11,380 nucleotides of DNA, from the NCBI GenBank assembly GCA_002841035.1, contig PHDR01000051.1, positions 1 through 11,380 on the forward strand. Reading direction: 5' to 3'. This document shows positions 6,632-11,380 of the stretch, in pieces. Position 1 is the first letter of the stretch. Each line of letters begins with the position of its first letter. A program made the translations under genes and the position numbers. The notes below the pieces were generated by a model. That model saw nothing but the letters and a program-made list of their open reading frames with translations. It ran no database searches and was not told the DNA's origin. This DNA comes from Bacteroidetes bacterium HGW-Bacteroidetes-12. GTDB taxonomy: Bacteria > Bacteroidota > Bacteroidia > Flavobacteriales_E > Vicingaceae.

Positions 6632-7201
6632 ATGGAGAATATACATGATTTTTACACTAAAATGGAAGATGGTAATATATTACTTTCTTTCAAGGGAGAA
6701 GTAACTTCTGATTTACTTACATCTATCCTTCAAATTATGGAATCTAAGATGGAAACATTGGCTGAACCTCCAATAATCAAGAAGAAAGTTTACAATATTT
6801 TAGTGGAATGTTTGCAAAATTTATATCATCATTTAGAAAACGATGATTTAGCAACACCAATGAATGAGAAGAGTGCTTTATTTATGATAAAAAAACAAGA
6901 CGATGAATATTCAATCATGACTGGAAATTATATTATGAATGAAAATGTATCTCCAATGAAAAACAGATTGGACACTATAAATTCAATGGATTCGCTTCAA
7001 CTTAAAACATACTACAAAGAAGTACTTAATAATGGCGAAATGTCAACAAAAGGTGGCGGAGGGCTTGGTATGATAGACATTGCAAGAAAATCAGGAAAAA
7101 AATTAGAGTATAGATTTGATAAAGTAGATAGTAAAATTTCGTTTTTTAGCTTAAATGTGAGAGTAGCTCAAAAAACAAAAGAAGAAAAAGAAAACGTATA
7201 A
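6632..7201 (+). CDS. siaB: SiaB-like GHKL-fold protein kinase (DUF6272 type)
   Basis: In Pseudomonas aeruginosa SiaB is a kinase that phosphorylates SiaC, opposed by the phosphatase SiaA; free SiaC activates the diguanylate cyclase SiaD. The 189-residue protein looks like a small anti-sigma-type GHKL ATPase. It has an N-box-like helix, VECLQNLYHH (58-67), and a glycine-rich ATP-lid/G2-like loop, KGGGGLGMIDIARKSGK (140-156), followed by strands (LEYRFDKV, ISFFSLNVRV). No transmembrane segment or sensor domain is present, so it should be cytosolic and act on a partner. The partner is almost certainly the next gene, 20 bp downstream, which carries the SiaC phospho-acceptor motif. No siaA- or siaD-like gene is in the window. 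The family assignment is by recognition of the motifs and the pairing; the pathway output in this organism is unknown. Confidence 0.85.
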   Translation: MENIHDFYTKMEDGNILLSFKGEVTSDLLTSILQIMESKMETLAEPPIIKKKVYNILVECLQNLYHHLENDDLATPMNEKSALFMIKKQDDEYSIMTGNYIMNENVSPMKNRLDTINSMDSLQLKTYYKEVLNNGEMSTKGGGGLGMIDIARKSGKKLEYRFDKVDSKISFFSLNVRVAQKTKEEKENV

Positions 7202-7221
7202 CATCAAAAAAATAAGAAATT

Positions 7222-7599
7222 ATGGAAATAATTATACTAGAAGGAACTCCAAAAACTCCAACAGTTGAATTTAAACCTTTGGAGGGTTATTTATTATTGA
7301 GAGGAAGATCTATTCCAGAGAACTCTATTGAGTTTTATAAACCTTTAATTGAAGGTTTAGAAGCTTATAACCAAAACCCTCAACCTGTTACCAATGTTGA
7401 TATTCAATTAGAATATTTCAATACCAGTTCTTCTAAATGCGTGTTAGATGTATTAAAAAAGTTAGAAGTTATTAATGGTAATAGCAAGGTTACTATTAAC
7501 TGGTATTATGAGGAAGATGACGAAGATATGTTAGAAGCTGGTGAAGATTACCAAGCTATTATCAATGTTCCATTTAAAATGGTGGAAGTTGAGGAATAA
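7222..7599 (+). CDS. siaC: SiaC-like regulatory phosphoprotein (DUF1987 type)
   Basis: This is a small cytosolic 125-residue protein, the partner of the preceding kinase. The conserved block LEYFNTSSSKCVLDVLKKLE (63-82) contains the TSS phospho-acceptor segment. Its threonine falls at residue 68, the same number as the Thr68 reported for P. aeruginosa SiaC. Preceding strands (TPTVEFKPLEGYLLLRGRSI) and IPENSIEFYKPLIEGLEAY also fit the family, as does the acidic YYEEDDEDMLEAGEDY stretch. The fold resembles STAS-like anti-anti-sigma partners, consistent with a switch that binds a target only when unphosphorylated. It is transcribed with siaB and closed by a strong terminator 24 bp downstream. 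The target protein is not encoded nearby. Confidence 0.88.
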   Translation: MEIIILEGTPKTPTVEFKPLEGYLLLRGRSIPENSIEFYKPLIEGLEAYNQNPQPVTNVDIQLEYFNTSSSKCVLDVLKKLEVINGNSKVTINWYYEEDDEDMLEAGEDYQAIINVPFKMVEVEE

Positions 7600-7622
7600 T
7601 AAGAAGAAAAACAATAACGATT

Positions 7623-7656
7623 AAAAAAGACGTTGAAAATTCAACGTCTTTTTTTT
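7623..7656 (+). terminator. Intrinsic terminator after siaC
   Basis: A perfect nine-base stem, GACGTTGAA (7629-7637) with TTCAACGTC (7640-7648), is flanked by A6 on the left and T8 on the right. The A/T flanks extend the stem and make it work in either direction. It ends the siaBC transcript. Confidence 0.92.
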
Positions 7657-7742
7657 ATGACTGAATATTTTAATAATACCATTGTAAATTACAAAATAAC
7701 ATTTCGACTATTTTTTAATAATAACCTGACAGTAATATATAC

Positions 7743-7870
7743 CGCATCCTCCGACTGATGCGAATCGGAAATTAATTAGCGATTTAGTTGCGAGTCCCGA
7801 AAGTTAAACTTTCGAGAATTCTCGTAAACGGAATATTACTCTAACTAAACATTTCCGCTGTATTACGGAA
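7743..7870. other. Non-coding structured element with nested and alternative inverted repeats
   Basis: This stretch has no convincing ORF and is 40% G+C (52 of 130 bases over 7741-7870). Pairable arms are: CGCATC/GATGCG (7743-7748, 7757-7762); TCCGA/TCGGA (7750-7754, 7765-7769); CGGAAAT/ATTTCCG (7766-7772, 7851-7857); TTTAGTT/AACTAAA (7783-7789, 7843-7849); CGAG/CTCG (7791-7794, 7821-7824); CGAAAGT/ACTTTCG (7798-7804, 7808-7814); and TTCCG/CGGAA (7853-7857, 7866-7870). CGAGAATTCTCG (7813-7824) is a 12-base palindrome. The inner arms nest into one long branched hairpin; the outer ones compete with it. It lies past the siaC terminator and past the ugd stop, so it is not a 5' leader of either gene. 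It could be a MITE-like repeat, a small RNA or a 3' UTR element. The rest of the 7600-7953 gap (7657-7742, 7871-7953) is AT-rich and shows nothing I can name. Confidence 0.55.
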
Positions 7871-7953
7871 CTACCAAGTTTGAGTATATCATAAAACTAA
7901 ACCGAATAACTAATTGACCATCAGCTTAAATATTAATATCTATATTCTACCGT

Positions 7954-9279
7954 CTAGTTAATAACAATGGGTATAACCGTTTCTCTTCCAATACTGCTGT
8001 AGTAGAAACCTAACTCTTTCATTTCGTTAATTTCAAATAAATTTCTACCATCAAAAATTACTTTATTTTTCATTTTTGCAGCTAGTTTATTAAAGTCTGG
8101 ATTTCTAAACACTTGCCATTCTGTGGCAATAACTAGTGCGTCAGCACCAATAATTGCTTCATCTCTACTTGATGAAAAATTAATTTTATTGCCGTATTTT
8201 TCTTTTACATTTTCCATAGCTTCTGGGTCGTAAGCAGTGATTTCTGCACCCAATTTCAATAATTCATCTATGATATATAATGCTGGGGCTTCTCTAATAT
8301 CATCGGTATCGGGTTTAAATGCTAAGCCCCACAAGGCTATTTTTTTTCCTTTCAAATCATTGTTGAAATAATTTTTAATTTTAGGAATAATGATCGTTTT
8401 TTGGTCTTCATTTACACGCATTACCGACTCTAAAATGCTAAAGTGATAGCCGTATTCATTACCCGATTTTGCTAATGCTTGCACATCTTTAGGAAAGCAA
8501 CTTCCTCCATATCCAATACCTGGAAAAAGAAATCGTTTTCCTATCCTTGAATCTGAACCAATCCCTATTCTCACCATATCAACATCTGCCCCAACTTTTT
8601 CACAAAAATTTGCAATTTCATTCATGAATGTAATTTTTGTAGCTAAAAATGAATTTGCAGCATACTTAGTTAATTCTGCTGATTTTTCATCCATAAAAAT
8701 AATTGGATTTCCTTGACGAACATAAGGCTTGTATAAATGTTCCATTACTTTTCTGGCTCTTGCCGATGAAGTTCCTATTACTACTCTGTCTGGCTTTAAG
8801 AAATCATCCACAGCATAACCTTCTCGTAAAAATTCTGGATTAGAAACTACATCAAAATCGACTGTTGCGTTTTTAGCTATTGCAGCAATAACCTTTTCTG
8901 CTGTTCCAACAGGAACGGTGCTTTTATCAACTATTACTTTATAGTTTTTAATGATTTTACCAAGTGTTTCAGCAACGCCTAAAATATAAGACAAATCTGC
9001 CGAACCATCTTCTCCTGGAGGAGTTGGTAGTGCTAAAAAAATAATTTCTGCATCTGCAACAGCTTCATTAATATCTGTGGTAAATAAAAGCCTGTTTTGC
9101 TTAATGTTTCGCTCAAAAAGTACATCTAAATGGGGTTCATAAATAGGCACTTCGCCATTTTTCATTTTTTCTACTTTTTTGGCATCAATGTCCACACAAA
9201 TTACATCGTTGCCAGTTTCTGCAAAACAAGTTCCTGTTACTAAACCCACGTACCCTGTTCCTATTACTGCTATCTTCAT
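7954..9279 (-). CDS. ugd: UDP-glucose 6-dehydrogenase
   Basis: Ugd oxidises UDP-glucose to UDP-glucuronate in the cytoplasm with two NAD+, feeding capsule, O-antigen or exopolysaccharide synthesis. The 441-residue protein starts with the NAD-binding GTGYVGLVTG (7-16). It then has LALPTPPGEDGSADLSY (82-98), DKSTVPVGTA (118-127), VSNPEFLREG (145-154), TKYAANSFLATKITFMNE (204-221), the catalytic cysteine Cys261 in GYGGSCFPKD (257-265), and a C-terminal GLAFKPDTDDIREAP. The GGSCFPKD form points to UDP-glucose rather than UDP-ManNAc dehydrogenase, whose motif is usually GGHCIP. It is full length. It follows the DegT-type aminotransferase by 14 bp in the same direction and is the second gene of that operon. 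Confidence 0.96.
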   Translation of the reverse strand: MKIAVIGTGYVGLVTGTCFAETGNDVICVDIDAKKVEKMKNGEVPIYEPHLDVLFERNIKQNRLLFTTDINEAVADAEIIFLALPTPPGEDGSADLSYILGVAETLGKIIKNYKVIVDKSTVPVGTAEKVIAAIAKNATVDFDVVSNPEFLREGYAVDDFLKPDRVVIGTSSARARKVMEHLYKPYVRQGNPIIFMDEKSAELTKYAANSFLATKITFMNEIANFCEKVGADVDMVRIGIGSDSRIGKRFLFPGIGYGGSCFPKDVQALAKSGNEYGYHFSILESVMRVNEDQKTIIIPKIKNYFNNDLKGKKIALWGLAFKPDTDDIREAPALYIIDELLKLGAEITAYDPEAMENVKEKYGNKINFSSSRDEAIIGADALVIATEWQVFRNPDFNKLAAKMKNKVIFDGRNLFEINEMKELGFYYSSIGRETVIPIVIN

Positions 9280-9293
9280 ATTGTTTTTTTAAA

Positions 9294-10427
9294 TTAATTT
9301 ATTATTTCTAATACTGAATTGGTTATATATTTTAATTGTTCTTGTGTTAATTCTGTGTGCATCGGTAATGAAAATACTGATTTACACAATGCATTGGTTG
9401 TTTCAAAATTTTCTTCCTTCATTTCTGGTGTTCTATATGCTTCTTGTGTGTGTAGAGGCACTGGATAATAAATCATACAAGGAACTCCCTTTTCTTGTAA
9501 TTTTTGTTGAATTTCAAAATTATCTATTCCACAGCCAACAAGGGTGTATTGATGAAAAACATGAGATGACTTTTTGTCTCTAAAAGGTGTTTTTAGTTTT
9601 GGATGATTCGCAAAAGCAGCATCATAATAACTGGCTGCTTCGTTTCTTGCCGCTGTGTAGCCATCCAATAATGGTAATTTAATTCGTAAAATTGCTGCTT
9701 GAATAGCATCTAAACGAGAGTTTATCCCTATTCTATCATAATAATAACGTATTTTCATTCCGTGATTTACAATAGAACGACAAATTTCGGCAATGTTATC
9801 ATTATTGGTAAACAATGCTCCTCCATCTCCATAGCAACCTAAATTTTTTGATGGAAAAAACGAGGTTGTTCCTATGTTTCCTATTGTTCCTGCTTTGAAT
9901 GTTTTTCCATTATTAAAGGTGTAAGTTGCTCCAATTGCTTGTGCTGTATCTTCCACAACAAAAATATTATTTTCCTGAGCAATTTCCATAACAGACTCCA
10001 TATTAGCACATTGCCCAAATAAATGGACGGGTATAATTACTTTTGTTTTCGATGTAATTGCTTTTTTTAGTTTTTCTGTATCTATACAGAATGTGTTTGG
10101 ATCAACATCAACCAATACTATTTTTAATTGTAGCAATCCAACAACTTCAACGGTTGCGGCAAAAGTAAAATCAGTAGTAATAATTTCATCTCCCGACTTT
10201 AAGCCTAATGCCATCAGTGCAATTTGAAGTGCATCTGTACCATTAGCACAAGGAATTACGTGTTTTACACCTAAATATGTTGCTAATTCTTGTTGAAACA
10301 GTTTAACTTCCTCTCCATTAATAAAATTAGTAGAATCAATAACACGTTGAATTGCGTTATCTATTTCTGATTTTATAGGAAGGTATTGATTTTTTAAATC
10401 AACCATTTCAATTTTCATTTCAGCCAT
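9294..10427 (-). CDS. DegT/DnrJ/EryC1/StrS-family PLP-dependent sugar aminotransferase
   Basis: This family transfers an amino group, usually from glutamate, to a keto-sugar nucleotide for surface glycans. The 377-residue product has ANGTDALQIAL (61-71; phosphate and substrate contacts), VVEDTAQAIGA (157-167) with Asp160 placed to bind the PLP pyridine nitrogen, and TSFFPSKNLGCYGDGG (188-203) with the PLP-anchoring Lys194. It continues with a typical C-terminal half (IGINSRLDAIQAAILRIKL, CMIYYPVPLHTQEAY). It resembles the WbpE-like branch that makes 3-amino sugars from UDP-glucuronate-type intermediates, but the exact keto-sugar cannot be fixed. The ATG at 10427 is used; a second ATG three codons on is also possible. 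The ugd gene follows after 14 bp, which suggests linked use of uronate or amino sugars. No glycosyltransferase or oxidoreductase of such a pathway is inside the window. Confidence 0.92.
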   Translation of the reverse strand: MAEMKIEMVDLKNQYLPIKSEIDNAIQRVIDSTNFINGEEVKLFQQELATYLGVKHVIPCANGTDALQIALMALGLKSGDEIITTDFTFAATVEVVGLLQLKIVLVDVDPNTFCIDTEKLKKAITSKTKVIIPVHLFGQCANMESVMEIAQENNIFVVEDTAQAIGATYTFNNGKTFKAGTIGNIGTTSFFPSKNLGCYGDGGALFTNNDNIAEICRSIVNHGMKIRYYYDRIGINSRLDAIQAAILRIKLPLLDGYTAARNEAASYYDAAFANHPKLKTPFRDKKSSHVFHQYTLVGCGIDNFEIQQKLQEKGVPCMIYYPVPLHTQEAYRTPEMKEENFETTNALCKSVFSLPMHTELTQEQLKYITNSVLEIIN

Positions 10428-10601
10428 TTTTTCTGATTGGGAAACAAAAATAATTAAAAATATTAGTTTTAATTATTTTATTTTTTTAGCCTTTTGATTG
10501 TGGAATTATTTTTATTCTAATTAATTATCTAACCATTCAAAAACATTCGTATATTTATTCTTTGATTTTAATGCTTAAAAAAGAATGAATTATTAGCAAA
10601 A

Positions 10602-11380
10602 ATGATTTTTACCTTATTTTATAGTAATTCTCGGGGACTTTCTAATATCTTTTTAGGTATTGGTGTTTTTATTATTTCCATTTTTTCTGTCAAACAAGCT
10701 GTAGCCTCTCACATAGTTGGTGGAGTAATGACGTATGAATGTTTCGGAAACAACGACTATCAAATTAATTTAACTATTTACCGAGATTGCAATGGTTCTG
10801 GAGCACCTTTTGACCAATTTGCTCCGATTGGTGTGTTTAATTCAAGTGGTAATTTAATAAATCTTTTCAATGCTCAATATCCAGGGTCAACACCTGTTCC
10901 TATAATTTTAAATAATCCCTGTTTAATTTCACCGCCAAATGTTTGTGTTGAACGAGCTGATTATCAAATAATGATTACTTTACCGCCTTTAGCTGGTGGT
11001 TATACAATTGCTTATCAACGGTGTTGTAGAAACGGTAGTGCTCTAAATATTACTAATCCAATTAGTATGGGTTCTACTTATTTGGTTAAAATTCCAGATC
11101 CAGGGTTAGCAACTTGTAATAGCAGTCCCACATTTAACAATCCTCCACCTGTAATGATGTGTAATGGTTTTGAATTTACCTATGACTTAAGTGCTACTGA
11201 TATTGATGGTGATTCATTGGTGTATGAGTTTGGAGAACCTATAAATGGTGGAGATCAAATTAATCCAGCTCCAAATCCTCCATCATCACCTCCTTATGTT
11301 TCTATTCCTTGGAGTGCAGGTTTTAGCACAAACAATCAAATTCCTTCTAATCCTCAATTCACCATTAATTCTCAAACAGG
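10602..11380 (+). CDS. Secreted Bacteroidota surface/adhesin-type protein, N-terminal part (runs off right edge)
   Basis: An open frame of 259 codons continues past the end of the window. It starts MIFTLFYSNSRGLSNIFLGI, followed by a hydrophobic helix (IFLGIGVFIISIFSV) and a likely signal-peptidase site before SHIVGG. The mature start SHIVGGVMTYECFGNNDYQI, then LTIYRDCNGSG, IAYQRCCRNGS and ATDIDGDSLVYEF, is the pattern I recognise from large Bacteroidota surface proteins. These usually carry PKD or Ig-like repeats and end in a type IX secretion (gliding-motility) C-terminal domain. That end is not visible here, so T9SS export is inferred. The paired cysteines (YRDC, QRCC, LATC, MMC) suggest disulfides outside the cytoplasm. 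The upstream gap to the aminotransferase gene (10428-10601) is AT-rich; it has TATTCTTTG at 10556-10564, one base too long for a clean -7 box. Confidence 0.82.
   Translation, partial: MIFTLFYSNSRGLSNIFLGIGVFIISIFSVKQAVASHIVGGVMTYECFGNNDYQINLTIYRDCNGSGAPFDQFAPIGVFNSSGNLINLFNAQYPGSTPVPIILNNPCLISPPNVCVERADYQIMITLPPLAGGYTIAYQRCCRNGSALNITNPISMGSTYLVKIPDPGLATCNSSPTFNNPPPVMMCNGFEFTYDLSATDIDGDSLVYEFGEPINGGDQINPAPNPPSSPPYVSIPWSAGFSTNNQIPSNPQFTINSQT

Noticed and set aside
7783..7849. Possible integron attC site because of the TTTAGTT/AACTAAA arms
   Set aside because: The arms are in the opposite orientation to the attC core pattern (RYYYAAC...GTTRRRY), and no integrase or gene cassette is nearby.
9344..9583. 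Plus-strand ORF of 79 codons
   Set aside because: It lies entirely antisense inside the DegT-family aminotransferase and looks hydrophobic only because of the opposite frame.
10445..10452. Minus-strand TATTTTTG as a -7 box for the aminotransferase-ugd operon
   Set aside because: It matches TAnnTTTG but has no TTG or TTTG at the -33 distance and lies in a very AT-rich stretch where chance matches are likely.

Overview
The window reads as a low-GC Bacteroidota chromosome, probably from the Flavobacteriales side of the phylum. This is inferred from four things. There are several TAnnTTTG (-7) boxes with TTG or CTTG about 19-21 bp upstream, the promoter type known from this phylum. A TamB-like gene sits head to head with tsaD. 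There is a BatE-like TPR/SH3 protein. A secreted 'SHIVGG'-type surface protein starts at the right edge. No rRNA, tRNA, CRISPR array, insertion sequence or prophage gene was seen.

Layout from left to right. (1) 1-1011 (-) is the N-terminal third or so of a TamB/AsmA-like envelope protein that runs off the window, divergent from tsaD (1083-2108, +), the t6A tRNA-modification gene. (2) 2117-3582 (-) holds moaE and a MoeB/ThiF-rhodanese gene, both for molybdenum-cofactor sulfur chemistry. The MoeB gene has lost its 5' end at about 3570-3585. There it abuts a BatE-like gene (+, to 4291) that has also lost its 5' end, including the expected signal peptide. This junction between two beheaded genes is the most abnormal point in the window. 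It is either a real deletion or rearrangement, or an assembly misjoin. (3) 4325-6378 (-) is a tight three-gene operon: SAM methyltransferase, ZIP metal transporter, and a GNAT acetyltransferase with a C-terminal cysteine cluster. It has a good candidate promoter at 6433-6464. (4) 6632-7599 (+) is a two-gene operon, SiaB-like kinase then SiaC-like phosphoprotein target. It has two candidate promoters in front and a strong intrinsic terminator behind (7623-7656). (5) 7743-7870 is a non-coding element with nested and mutually exclusive inverted repeats, lying between convergent transcription units. (6) 7954-10427 (-) is a DegT-family sugar aminotransferase followed by UDP-glucose 6-dehydrogenase, a nucleotide-sugar module for surface polysaccharide. 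(7) From 10602 (+) a secreted surface or adhesin-type protein begins and runs off the right edge.

Most genes are recognisable family members. The points worth a second look are the moeB/batE junction, the structured element at 7743-7870, the stand-alone siaBC partner-switch pair, and the missing standard start codon of the TamB-like gene.
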